Source of the DNA: an uncultured Acetatifactor sp.
Lineage (GTDB): Bacteria > Bacillota > Clostridia > Lachnospirales > Lachnospiraceae
DNA length: 64,000 nt
Assembly (NCBI GenBank): GCA_910584865.1
Contig: CAJUCE010000025.1
Location: 17,117-81,116, forward strand
Direction: 5' to 3'
Under the pieces are notes generated by a model. That model was not told where the DNA came from. It was given only the letters and a program-made list of their open reading frames with translations, and made no database searches. Below are positions 9,791-17,578 of the stretch, one piece after another. The translations under genes were made by a program, and so were the position numbers. How positions within the stretch are numbered: position 1 is the stretch's first letter; each line of letters begins with the position of its first letter.

Positions 9791-10912
9791 TCACTCCACA
9801 TATGCAAATTCTTCCAGAAAATGAATGCAGTTATAAAGCACCAGGACATCCATTCCCTCTTCCGGTTCATAGCTTTCCATAAATCGGAACAATCTGCCGT
9901 TAAAATACCTTAAATCCATTACATAGATCTTCTCATAATGGGGTATTAACAGCGGGACAAAACAATTTGCATAAGAATCCTTCAGCACGAACAAAGTCTT
10001 TCCGTTGTGATAATCCGTATCTATTTCAATGAATGCATGGTTGTCATCCAAAAAGAATCCGTATTTATTTTTCGTATCCAGATAGGACGCTTCGTAACAG
10101 CTGTCCTTTGTATCCTTCAAATCGTAAATCACTTTCACAGGATGCTCTTCGCTCTCCGGAAAATAGCGGATCGTATCCGGCCGCATTTTCAGATTTACTT
10201 TCGAATGCAATGTCCCCAGAAAAGACTCCGTCACGGTCTCCATTGCATCCGCATCATATCCTTCCTCTGTCCGCTCCCCGGCCTCCCTCCAGACGAGATA
10301 ACCATAATAAGCTCCCAGCGTAGTCCAATGGTGATCCGTCCGATAGTAAATTTCTTCATCCGCATGGGACTGCATTGCGGAATATACATCGATATAATGC
10401 TCTGTCCCTACCCGATTCTCCACCTGCTCCAAAAACCCTGCCTCATCGTAATAAAGGGCATAGGCCGGGAGCTTATCTCTGAGAATATTGTCTGCCGTAG
10501 GTACCAGCATGACCTGCGCATTCCAGCTCTCCACCAGCTTCTCCAGCAGAAATATTTTCTTCGTCTCCTGTACGGAAGAATAGTCCTGGGGCAGATGCTG
10601 TTCGATAAGATATCCGCCGGCGCCCAGATAGACTCCATTGATCTCCTTCTTCTGCAGAGCCAGGTCCATTCTGGTCTTCATCCTGATCCATTTCTCCCTG
10701 CCCACAAACTGGTCCGTCAGATAGGTTTCGTACTTTTTCGTGTATTCTCCCTCAAATACAGCCTCCAGGGAAAATTCCGGCTTTGCCGCCAGAACTTTGT
10801 TCTCCAGCTCCGAATAGAATCTGTCCTTTTGAATCAGATCTCCCGCCGTAAAAACCAATATAATCGACGACAATATTATAATAGTAATGATTGTACTTCT
10901 TTTTTCATCCAT
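9791..10912 (-). CDS. DHHW-family protein, partner of the MBOAT acyltransferase
   Basis: A 373-residue protein with one N-terminal membrane segment (TIITIIILSSIILVFTAG) and an extracellular SGNH-like domain. The family signature TDHHWT is near residues 190-195, followed by LGAYYGY; LKDSYANCF further on is the conserved Ser/Asn block. DHHW and AlgJ/AlgX-like proteins take an acyl group passed across the membrane by an MBOAT protein and put it on a surface polysaccharide or teichoic acid. The MBOAT gene ends 12 nt upstream, which fits. The polymer is unknown. Confidence 0.88.
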   Translation of the reverse strand: MDEKRSTIITIIILSSIILVFTAGDLIQKDRFYSELENKVLAAKPEFSLEAVFEGEYTKKYETYLTDQFVGREKWIRMKTRMDLALQKKEINGVYLGAGGYLIEQHLPQDYSSVQETKKIFLLEKLVESWNAQVMLVPTADNILRDKLPAYALYYDEAGFLEQVENRVGTEHYIDVYSAMQSHADEEIYYRTDHHWTTLGAYYGYLVWREAGERTEEGYDADAMETVTESFLGTLHSKVNLKMRPDTIRYFPESEEHPVKVIYDLKDTKDSCYEASYLDTKNKYGFFLDDNHAFIEIDTDYHNGKTLFVLKDSYANCFVPLLIPHYEKIYVMDLRYFNGRLFRFMESYEPEEGMDVLVLYNCIHFLEEFAYVE

Positions 10913-10924
10913 CAGGTACCATCC

Positions 10925-12337
10925 TTAAAAGCGAAAATACAGAAAAGGATTATAGGAAGCATCCACAATTCCGGCAATGGAAAGGATCAGAATAGCCGCC
11001 GGAATCATCTTCTCGCCAAAGCGGTATAATGCGATTGACCAGCCTGTCCGTACCTTCCGCAGCAAAGTCACCATTGCGGAAAAAAGCGGCGTAGCCGCCA
11101 CCGCGGCCGCCAAAAACAGAAGCGCATATTGCCTGCACAGATACAGAGCCTCCCTGTCCACCAGAATATGCCCCATTCCCGTCATGGCTTTCAGATATCC
11201 CCAGATCGCCCCCGGCGTCTCCAGGGCAAAAAGCAGCCAGCCGGCCTGCACTACAAGCAAGGTATAAAAAATACCGATTCCCCTTGGCAGCCAGTTTAAC
11301 AGCTTCCCTAAAAACAGCTTCTCCAGCATCAGCGCCAGGGCAAACCAAAGCCCCCACAGCATAAAGTTCCACCCTGCGCCGTGCCAGATCCCCGTCAGCA
11401 GCCACACAATCAAAATATTGAAAAGCTGTCTGAGCAGTCCTTTCCGATTGCCTCCCAGCGGAATATACACATATTCCCGAAACCAGCTGCCTAAGGAAAT
11501 GTGCCATCTGCGCCAGAACTCGGTAACAGATGCCGAGATATAGGGATAATTGAAATTATCCGGAAAATGAAAACCCAGCATCTCGCCCAATCCGATAGCC
11601 ATATCCGAATAACCCGAGAAGTCAAAGTAAATCTGAAACGCAAACGCCACGATGCCTGCCCATGCGGTAAGTGTACTGATCTCCCGCAGATTTCTCCCCG
11701 AAACCAGAACCCACAGCGCTCCAATCTGGTTGGCCAGCAGCACTTTCTTTCCCAGACCGATACAAAACCGCTTCATTCCGTCGCTGACACCGGACAGGGT
11801 GATGCTGCGCTCATGAATCCCCGCCTCCACATCCCGGTATTTCACAATGGGGCCTGCAATCAGCTGGGGAAACATGGTCACATACACGCCAAAGTCCAGC
11901 AGATTTTTCTGGACTTTCGCCTCTCCCCGATATACATCAATGGTATACGACATGGTCTGAAAGGTATAAAATGAAATTCCAATCGGCAGCGGCAGATTCA
12001 GCAGCGGAAACTCGCTTCCGGACAAAGTATTGATTGTCCGAATTAAAAAGTCCGCATATTTAAAGAAACACAGCAGGGCCAGATTGATCACTACGGAGGA
12101 AAGAAGAATACATCCCGCCCTCCGCTTCCCCCGAAACCGCTCCAGCAGGCGTCCGTGGGTATAATCCACAATGGTGGAAAACAGCATCAGCAGCACATAG
12201 ACCGGTTCCCCCCAGGCATAAAAAATCAGGCTTCCAAAAAAGAGAAGGACATTTTTCATCCTCCCGGGAACCAGATAGTATAACACAAAGAATAACGGCA
12301 AAAACCGAAACAAAAATACGATACTGCTGAAAACCAT
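10925..12337 (-). CDS. MBOAT-family O-acyltransferase (AlgI/DltB-like)
   Basis: A 470-residue polytopic membrane protein with about ten hydrophobic segments. MBOAT features seen are the block YTFQTMSYTIDVYRGE, FDFSGYSDMAIGLGEMLGF, EFWRRWHISLGSWFREYVYIPLGG, and the catalytic-histidine block LTGIWHGAGWNFMLWG. It moves acyl groups across the membrane for O-acylation of a cell-surface polymer, with the DHHW protein just downstream as likely extracellular partner. AlgI and DltB give this kind of match; the absence of dltA/C nearby argues against D-alanylation. Confidence 0.93.
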   Translation of the reverse strand: MVFSSIVFLFRFLPLFFVLYYLVPGRMKNVLLFFGSLIFYAWGEPVYVLLMLFSTIVDYTHGRLLERFRGKRRAGCILLSSVVINLALLCFFKYADFLIRTINTLSGSEFPLLNLPLPIGISFYTFQTMSYTIDVYRGEAKVQKNLLDFGVYVTMFPQLIAGPIVKYRDVEAGIHERSITLSGVSDGMKRFCIGLGKKVLLANQIGALWVLVSGRNLREISTLTAWAGIVAFAFQIYFDFSGYSDMAIGLGEMLGFHFPDNFNYPYISASVTEFWRRWHISLGSWFREYVYIPLGGNRKGLLRQLFNILIVWLLTGIWHGAGWNFMLWGLWFALALMLEKLFLGKLLNWLPRGIGIFYTLLVVQAGWLLFALETPGAIWGYLKAMTGMGHILVDREALYLCRQYALLFLAAAVAATPLFSAMVTLLRKVRTGWSIALYRFGEKMIPAAILILSIAGIVDASYNPFLYFRF

Positions 12338-12366
12338 CTTCCCGCTCCTTTAAGAATCTGAACAGA

Positions 12367-13032
12367 TCAGCCCTCCACATTGCTCCGAATCGCATCCAAT
12401 GCCAGTTTATTGGCTTCCTGGCATTTGGTTAGTACCTCTTCTTCATCGCCCGACTCAATGGCGCCTCCGCCAAGCTGCACGAATATCACGTAATTTCCTA
12501 TTTTTTCTACCTGGGATGCCTGAATCTTGCCCAGATTCTGCGGATATTGCATTGTATCATTAACCAGGTTCTCCCGATATCCGTTCAAAATTTCCAAAAC
12601 TGCATCCGCCTGCTCCTCCTTCGCCTTGACAATCACCAAAGTATCTACATTTGCGCTGATCATGGGCGACTCCGCCATATAGTCCTCGTACAGATCCGAG
12701 GTGATTCCGAAAAAGGTCTCCAGCATATCTGCCTCCATCGGCATATCCGGCCAGTAATCATCCTGTCCTACCGCTTCCACAACCGCAGAACGCAGTGCTG
12801 TCATTTCCTCGCTCCATCCCGCAGCCTCTTCTCCCCCGCCGGCGATATCTCCCGGTTCCGTGCCGGAGCTCTCTTCCGCGGAAGTATTTTCGGATGTTTC
12901 TTCGCTGCTTTCCTCCTGCGATGTCTCCTGCGAGGCCCCCGAAGTAAGATTATCCTCCGTTGCGCCTTTCCCGCAAGCCGTCAATCCCAGCACCAATACG
13001 CCCGTGCATACAAAAAGTATCAGTTTTTTCAT
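12367..13032 (-). CDS. DUF4358 lipoprotein
   Basis: 221 residues. The start at 13032 has AAGGAGG 6 nt upstream; longer frames lack such a site. A lipoprotein signal (MKKLILFVCTGVLVLGLTAC) puts the lipidated Cys at position 20. A Ser/Glu-rich linker follows to about residue 75, then a domain with DYWPDMPMEADMLETFFGI and VEKIGNYVIFVQLGGGAIES, which I recall as DUF4358. In Lachnospiraceae this family often sits with MBOAT and DHHW genes, as here (30 nt upstream of the MBOAT gene). It may assist the acylation machinery outside the membrane; the role is unproven. Confidence 0.85.
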   Translation of the reverse strand: MKKLILFVCTGVLVLGLTACGKGATEDNLTSGASQETSQEESSEETSENTSAEESSGTEPGDIAGGGEEAAGWSEEMTALRSAVVEAVGQDDYWPDMPMEADMLETFFGITSDLYEDYMAESPMISANVDTLVIVKAKEEQADAVLEILNGYRENLVNDTMQYPQNLGKIQASQVEKIGNYVIFVQLGGGAIESGDEEEVLTKCQEANKLALDAIRSNVEG

Positions 13033-13121
13033 AATTTCCTCCTTCCGGCTATTCTTTTTCAGGACAGTTTGTCCCGTTTTCAGCCAAACTATGCAATATT
13101 TCAATACCTCCCTGAATCAAC

Positions 13122-13149
13122 ATTGTACCACATATTTTTTTAATTGAAA
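13122..13149 (-). promoter_or_regulatory. Possible extended -10 promoter for the DUF4358 operon
   Basis: On the minus strand TGTGGTACAAT gives an extended -10 (TACAAT at 13127-13122). The -35 region (TTTCAA about 16 nt upstream) is weak. It lies about 90 bp before the lipoprotein start. Confidence 0.4.
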
Positions 13150-13248
13150 CCGTCTTTTTTATTAAAAATAATTTATCTTCCCGCCTCCCCAAAGCAGCAA
13201 TTGACAGACAAAAGCACGTTATCCTTATTTACTGTGCAATCATTTTCA

Positions 13249-13277
13249 TTGCTTTTTCGCAATTTTTAAAGTATGAT
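13249..13277 (+). promoter_or_regulatory. Probable sigma-A promoter for hflKC
   Basis: TTGCTT (13249-13254), 17-nt spacer, TATGAT (13272-13277). Transcription would begin near 13284, so the hflK leader would consist mainly of repeat copy A (13333-13454). Confidence 0.6.
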
Positions 13278-13332
13278 AGTTTCAGTACCGCAAGCATGGG
13301 TGAACGCAGCAATGCTGCATCCGCATAAACAC

Positions 13333-13454
13333 GGAACTGGAAACAGCATCTGACCATCCAGTGCCCAGAGGACTTACGGGCGCCTCTTCTGGCGCCCGGA
13401 AGTTCTCTGCTGTCTCTGGTACTGGATGGGCAGATGCGGAACTGGAATAGGAGG
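13333..13454 (+). repeat. GGAACTGGAA leader element, copy A (hflK)
   Basis: This copy fills most of the 428-bp gap before hflK. It starts with GGAACTGGAAACA (13333) and ends with GGAACTGGAATAGGAGG (13438-13454), whose AGGAGG is the hflK ribosome site. Between them the RNA folds into one long hairpin: outer stem GCATCTG/CAGATGC (13346-13352 with 13431-13437), inner stem CCATCCAGTGCC/GGTACTGGATGG with one G-U pair, a 3' bulge, stem AGAGGACTT/AAGTTCTCT, and a GC-rich tip GGGCGCC/GGCGCCC. The same plan recurs upstream of four other genes in this window. Confidence 0.85.
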
Positions 13455-13460
13455 CGTAAT

Positions 13461-14531
13461 ATGAATAACGGAACTTTTCGTAACTTTAAAAATGGTTTTC
13501 AAACAGTGAACGGCGGTGAGCAACAGCCTAAAAAACCGAAAAAGGGCGCCGGAATCGTCGTCGCCATGATTGTTTTAGCCATTGTGGTAGTGATTGTAGG
13601 GTGGAATTCAGCCTATGAGATCAAGGAGCAGGAGCAGGCCGTGCTGATTACCCTTGGAAGGGCACAGGCCGTTACCGAACCCGGGCTCCATTTCAAGATT
13701 CCCTTCATTCAGCAGGTGCGGAAGGTGAATACCACCATCCAGGGCTTTTCCATCGGCTACAGCACGGATAATGATGAAGTGAACGAGGACGAATCGCTGA
13801 TGATCACTTCTGACTTTAACTTTATCGATGTGGATTTTTATGTGGAATATCGCTACAGTGAGCCTGTGAAAGCACTGTTCGCATCCAGAGATCCGTTGGA
13901 AATTTTAAAAAATATCAGTCAGAGCTGTATTCGAACCGTGATCGGCAGCTATCCCGTGGATGATGTATTGACCACAGGAAAAAATGAAATCCAGGCTTCT
14001 ATCCGGGAAATGATCCTGGATCGCCTGGCCAGCCACGATATCGGTATCCAGCTGGTCAATATCACCATTCAGGACTCGGAGCCGCCTACCCTGGAAGTCA
14101 TGGAGGCTTTCAAGGCTGTGGAGACAGCCAAACAGGGCAAGGAAACCGCCTTGAATAATGCCAACAAGTACCGCAACGAGCAGCTGCCTTCCGCACAGGC
14201 ACAGGCAGACGGCATCATCAAAGATGCCGAGGCGCAGAAGACACAGCGCATCAACGAGGCAACGGCTCAAGTATCCCGCTTCGACGCCATGTATGCGGAG
14301 TATATCAAGAATCCCGTCATCACCAAGCAGAGAATGTTCTTCGAGACGATGGAAGATGTTCTGCCGGATTTGAAGGTGATCATTGAAAGTCCCAGCGGCA
14401 ATATGCAGACCATCTATCCTCTGGAATCCTTTACGGGGGAAAACGCAGGAAACAACGATGAGCCGGACCGGGCTGACGCGCCTGTAACGCCGGTTTCTCC
14501 GTCCCCTGAAAATGATACGGCGGAAGAGTAA
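13461..14531 (+). CDS. hflK: SPFH/band-7 membrane protein, FtsH modulator HflK
   Basis: 356 residues. The ATG at 13461 follows AGGAGG by 6 nt; this ribosome site belongs to repeat copy A. After a polar N-terminus there is one membrane segment (IVVAMIVLAIVVVIVGW, about 31-48), then the band-7 domain (EQEQAVLITLGRAQAV, PGLHFKIPFIQQVRKVNT), then a long helical region rich in Ala/Gln/Glu (NANKYRNEQLPSAQAQADGI). In proteobacteria HflK and HflC form a large complex around FtsH and limit its access to membrane substrates. ftsH is 13 kb away in this window. The paired hflC gene follows after 35 nt. Confidence 0.9.
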   Translation: MNNGTFRNFKNGFQTVNGGEQQPKKPKKGAGIVVAMIVLAIVVVIVGWNSAYEIKEQEQAVLITLGRAQAVTEPGLHFKIPFIQQVRKVNTTIQGFSIGYSTDNDEVNEDESLMITSDFNFIDVDFYVEYRYSEPVKALFASRDPLEILKNISQSCIRTVIGSYPVDDVLTTGKNEIQASIREMILDRLASHDIGIQLVNITIQDSEPPTLEVMEAFKAVETAKQGKETALNNANKYRNEQLPSAQAQADGIIKDAEAQKTQRINEATAQVSRFDAMYAEYIKNPVITKQRMFFETMEDVLPDLKVIIESPSGNMQTIYPLESFTGENAGNNDEPDRADAPVTPVSPSPENDTAEE

Positions 14532-14566
14532 TCTCTTTTTTAGAAAAAAATATGGAGGTATCCTTT

Positions 14567-15439
14567 ATGAAAACTGTGAAAAAAGCTGCTTTGATTATCA
14601 TATGCCTGGCCGCGCTGATCATAGGCGCATCCAGTATTGTCATCACCCAGGAAAACGAATATAGTCTTGTCCGCCAGTTCGGTAAAGTGGACCATGTTAT
14701 AACCCAGGCCGGCATCAGCTTCAAGGTCCCCTTTATCCAAAGTGTGGATAAGCTGCCCAAGCAGGTATTGCTGTATGATCTGCCTTCCTCGGACGTCATC
14801 ACCAGCGACAAGAAGACCATGATCTGTGACAGCTATATCCTCTGGGAAATTGCCGATCCCCTGAAATTTGCCCAGACCCTGAATTCTTCCATCTCCAATG
14901 CGGAAGGACGTCTGGATGTGATTGTATATAATTCCACCAAGAACGTGATCAGCAGCACTTCCCAGGACGATGTGATCTCCGGACGAAACGGAGAACTGTC
15001 CGACGCTGTCATCGCAAATATCGGCAATTCTTTGGATCAGTACGGAATCGAGCTGCTGGCCTTTGAAACCAAAAAACTGGATCTGCCCGGCGACAACAAG
15101 GCGGCTGTATACGAGCGTATGATCTCGGAACGGGATAATATTGCCGCCACCTATACTGCCGAAGGAAGCTCCGAAGCGCAGATTATCCGCAATACCACGG
15201 ACAAGGAAGTCACCGTGCTTCTGTCCGAAGCAGACAAGGAAGCAGCCATACTTGTCGCACAGGGAGAGGCAGAATACATGCGCATCCTGGCCGAAGCCTA
15301 CAACGATGCTTCCAAACAGGAGTTTTACTCCTTTGTCAGAAGTCTTGACGCTTTGAAAATCTCCATGCAGGGCGGCAACAAAACAGTCATTCTCTCTCCT
15401 GATTCACCGATTGCACAGATTTTTTACGAAAGAGAATAG
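14567..15439 (+). CDS. hflC: SPFH/band-7 membrane protein, FtsH modulator HflC
   Basis: 290 residues. The ATG at 14567 is chosen because GGAGG lies 8 nt upstream; the ATG at 14552 has no site. One N-terminal membrane segment (ALIIICLAALIIGASSIVI), band-7 domain (QENEYSLVRQFGKVDHVI, ISFKVPFIQSVDKLP) and a helical tail with SEADKEAAILVAQGEAEYMRILAEAY, typical of HflC. It is expected to alternate with HflK in a membrane microdomain cage. It forms a two-gene operon with hflK, closed by a perfect hairpin just after the stop. Confidence 0.9.
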   Translation: MKTVKKAALIIICLAALIIGASSIVITQENEYSLVRQFGKVDHVITQAGISFKVPFIQSVDKLPKQVLLYDLPSSDVITSDKKTMICDSYILWEIADPLKFAQTLNSSISNAEGRLDVIVYNSTKNVISSTSQDDVISGRNGELSDAVIANIGNSLDQYGIELLAFETKKLDLPGDNKAAVYERMISERDNIAATYTAEGSSEAQIIRNTTDKEVTVLLSEADKEAAILVAQGEAEYMRILAEAYNDASKQEFYSFVRSLDALKISMQGGNKTVILSPDSPIAQIFYERE

Positions 15440-15473
15440 GCTGTTGGAAGTCTGTATCCTATAGGCAAAAGGA

Positions 15474-15511
15474 CTGCCGCATTGGGGAATACCAGTTCCC
15501 CAATGCGGCAG
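15474..15511 (+). terminator. Perfect 16-bp hairpin after hflC
   Basis: CTGCCGCATTGGGGAA (15474-15489), 6-nt loop, and its exact complement (15496-15511), between convergent hflC and the GNAT gene. The downstream T-run is modest on either strand, but the stem is strong and could serve both. Confidence 0.75.
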
Positions 15512-15549
15512 CTTCGGCTGTTTTCCGGCTCTTTCCGCGTCAGCCAGGA

Positions 15550-16287
15550 TCACATTTCTATCACAAGTCTATAATATTCCTTTTCTCCCTGTCTTATTTT
15601 TTCCCGATATTCAAATCCCAGCTTGCCGCAGAGGCACAGCGAGGCAGTATTTTCCGTTTCCACCAGCGCCTGTATCTGCGTAAAGGCCAGCGCTGTCCCG
15701 GCATATTGCAGGACGGCTCTGCAGACCTCCTCCGCATACCCCTTTCTCTGCCAAGGCACGCCTATGATAAACCCCAGCTCCGGCTCCTTGAATCCCTCCC
15801 GATAGGAAACGCCCGCTCTTCCGATGACCGCGCCGCTGCACTTCTCCACCACCGTCCAGACACCAAAGCCGAAAAAAGTATATACCTTTTCGATATACTC
15901 CCGGACACAAGCCTTCTCCTGCTCTATTTCAGGATAAAGATTTTCCATATATCGCGTAATATCCGGATGGCTGTAAATTTGATAGAAATCCTCCACGTCC
16001 TCCTCCGTGGTCTCTCTGATCAGGCATCTGGGTGTCTCCAGAATGTTCCAAGGCAGTCCCCGCAGTCTTCTGTAAACCCGCTCCACGTATTCCGGTTCCA
16101 GATCCTCCGGGTCCTCCACGGCAAACAGAAAACCGCTGAAATCCTGTCCACGGTTTCCTTCGTGAATATAAATTATTACCGGTTTGTCTTCCCCCTGCAG
16201 TCTCTCCCCCGTCTCCGGGTCATCCGTCACATACAATACCGACAAGACTCCGTTTACAGAGACTTCTATCTCTTTTAAATATGCCAC
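15550..16287 (-). CDS. GNAT-family N-acetyltransferase with extra N-terminal domain
   Basis: About 245 residues. The N-terminal ~75 residues (LKEIEVSVNGVLSVLYVTD, IIYIHEGNRGQDFSGFLFAVED) are a small separate domain; the rest is a GNAT fold of the RimJ type (RCLIRETTEEDVEDFYQIY, acetyl-CoA loop PWQRKGYAEEVCRAVL, TENTASLCLCGKLGFEY). The substrate is unknown. The start is uncertain: GTG at 16287 has AGAGGA about 11 nt upstream, while an ATG at 16356 lies in the hairpin/direct-repeat region upstream of the cyclophilin gene and lacks a good site. Divergent from the cyclophilin gene. Confidence 0.8.
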   Translation of the reverse strand: MAYLKEIEVSVNGVLSVLYVTDDPETGERLQGEDKPVIIYIHEGNRGQDFSGFLFAVEDPEDLEPEYVERVYRRLRGLPWNILETPRCLIRETTEEDVEDFYQIYSHPDITRYMENLYPEIEQEKACVREYIEKVYTFFGFGVWTVVEKCSGAVIGRAGVSYREGFKEPELGFIIGVPWQRKGYAEEVCRAVLQYAGTALAFTQIQALVETENTASLCLCGKLGFEYREKIRQGEKEYYRLVIEM

Positions 16288-16338
16288 TTTTATCACTTTC
16301 CTCTTTACGAAATCATGATTATAGGTTACAATTTTAAC

Positions 16339-16424
16339 ATTATACCTCATTTCCATGCGCTCCCGCGCATATGGAATCAGAGGTTGACTCAGGGCCCTTC
16401 TGAGTCAATATTATACCTCATTTC
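16339..16424. repeat. 15-bp direct repeats flanking two hairpins
   Basis: ATTATACCTCATTTC occurs at 16339-16353 and 16410-16424. Between the copies are the palindromes ATGCGC-TCCC-GCGCAT (16355-16370) and TTGACTCAG/CTGAGTCAA (16384-16392 and 16400-16408). On the minus strand each direct repeat contains TATAAT, so the duplication doubles a possible -10 for the GNAT gene. It lies between divergent genes. Confidence 0.7.
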
Positions 16425-16444
16425 AAGCAGAAAGGACATTCATT

Positions 16445-16981
16445 ATGGAAAAAAATCCGATTGTTACCATCACCATGCAGGACGGAGCAAAAATCCGTCT
16501 GGAGCTTTATCCTGAGATCGCTCCCATTTCCGTCAGCAACTTCATCAGCCTGGTCAACAGCCACTTCTATGACGGCCTGATCTTCCACCGCGTGATCAGG
16601 GGCTTCATGATCCAGGGCGGTTGTCCCGACGGTACGGGCATGGGCGGTCCCGGCTACCACATCAAGGGAGAATTTTCCCAAAACGGCGTCCCCAACAGTT
16701 TAAAGCATACCGAAGGCGTACTTTCCATGGCAAGATCCATGCATCCGGATTCCGCCGGTTCTCAGTTCTTTATCATGCACAAAAAGGCTCCTCATCTGGA
16801 CGGCAGCTATGCCTCTTTCGGAAAAGTGATAGAAGGAATGGACGTGGTAAACCGCATCGCAGAGACTTCCACCGACAGTGCCTCTGACAGACCCTATGAA
16901 AATCAGGTGATGGAAAGCGTCACTGTAGAGACCTTTGGTGTGGAATATCCGGAACCGGAAAAGCTTCCTGTTCTTTACTAA
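16445..16981 (+). CDS. Cyclophilin-type peptidyl-prolyl cis-trans isomerase
   Basis: 178 residues, cytoplasmic (no signal peptide). It catalyses cis-trans isomerisation of Xaa-Pro bonds in folding proteins. Cyclophilin motifs in order: FHRVIRGFMIQGGCPDGTGMGG (catalytic Arg in FHRV), SMARSMHPDSAGSQFFIMH (Gln/Phe of the active site) and LDGSYASFGKVIEGMDVV. The start has AAAGGA 8 nt upstream. A single-gene unit; the region downstream is the MITE-like element. Confidence 0.95.
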   Translation: MEKNPIVTITMQDGAKIRLELYPEIAPISVSNFISLVNSHFYDGLIFHRVIRGFMIQGGCPDGTGMGGPGYHIKGEFSQNGVPNSLKHTEGVLSMARSMHPDSAGSQFFIMHKKAPHLDGSYASFGKVIEGMDVVNRIAETSTDSASDRPYENQVMESVTVETFGVEYPEPEKLPVLY

Positions 16982-17094
16982 TTCACAATTTGTTCACAAT
17001 TCATTCAAGCAATATTAATTTTGTCATCATGGTTTATACATTTCTTTCTCTTATACTAAATATATCAGTTGAAGAGATAAACCAGCCATAGCTA

Positions 17095-17460
17095 CTGTTT
17101 ACTAAATAACTTTTTCATAATAATGCCAGGGAACGTAAGTTTCCTGGCATCCTCCCTCTTTATACGGATTTCAAGCGTATTTCCGAATCCCCTCCCTGAA
17201 AACCGAATAGGGCAATGTCTTTCTCCGCGGCCCGCTTGCCATGTCAACAGCAATCTTCCATTTGCCCGCCTGCGCATAGAAAAATGCCTTTGGCACCTTA
17301 CCGATTCCATTATTGTAAAACTTCCATGCCTCCTGCTGTATAGAATTCCACTTCACCCGACAGAATCCTGTATAAACAAAAAAACTCCCCCGAAAAAGGA
17401 GGATGCCAGGAAACCCGAGGTTTCCTGGCTATAATTATGAAAAAGTTATTCAGTAAACTG
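17095..17460. mobile_element. MITE-like element with 61-63 bp terminal inverted repeats
   Basis: This fills most of the 597-bp gap between the cyclophilin gene and fba. The left end (17095-17155, CTGTTTACTAAATAAC...) and right end (17398-17460) are near-perfect inverted copies of about 60 nt. Each end holds its own small hairpin around TTTCCTGGC. The 366-bp interior has no gene of clear function; a minus-strand frame of 61 codons (17171-17356) shares sequence with the intergenic segments at 33.6 and 35.1 kb. No transposase is present, so any movement would need an enzyme supplied elsewhere. A target duplication is not obvious. Confidence 0.8.
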
Positions 17461-17578
17461 TGGCTCGCTTTCATGACCGGTTTGTTTGTTGCTTATGGAT
17501 ATAGTATACCCGCAAGAAATGTCCAAATCATGATAACAATTCAAATATTCATTGAATGATTTGTAAACAAAATATGAA

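Noticed and set aside
13333..13454. Rho-independent terminator reading of the hflK leader hairpin
   Set aside because: The stem is strong but is followed by the ribosome site, not by a T-run, and the same layout is kept at five loci.
13434..13460. Upstream in-frame ATG adding MRNWNRRRN to HflK
   Set aside because: These codons lie in the final GGAACTGGAATAGGAGG box of the leader repeat; the real start follows the AGGAGG at 13461.
17171..17356. 61-codon minus-strand frame inside the MITE as a gene
   Set aside because: No ribosome site or family; related sequences at 33.6 and 35.1 kb are not in a conserved frame, so it is a DNA repeat rather than a protein gene.
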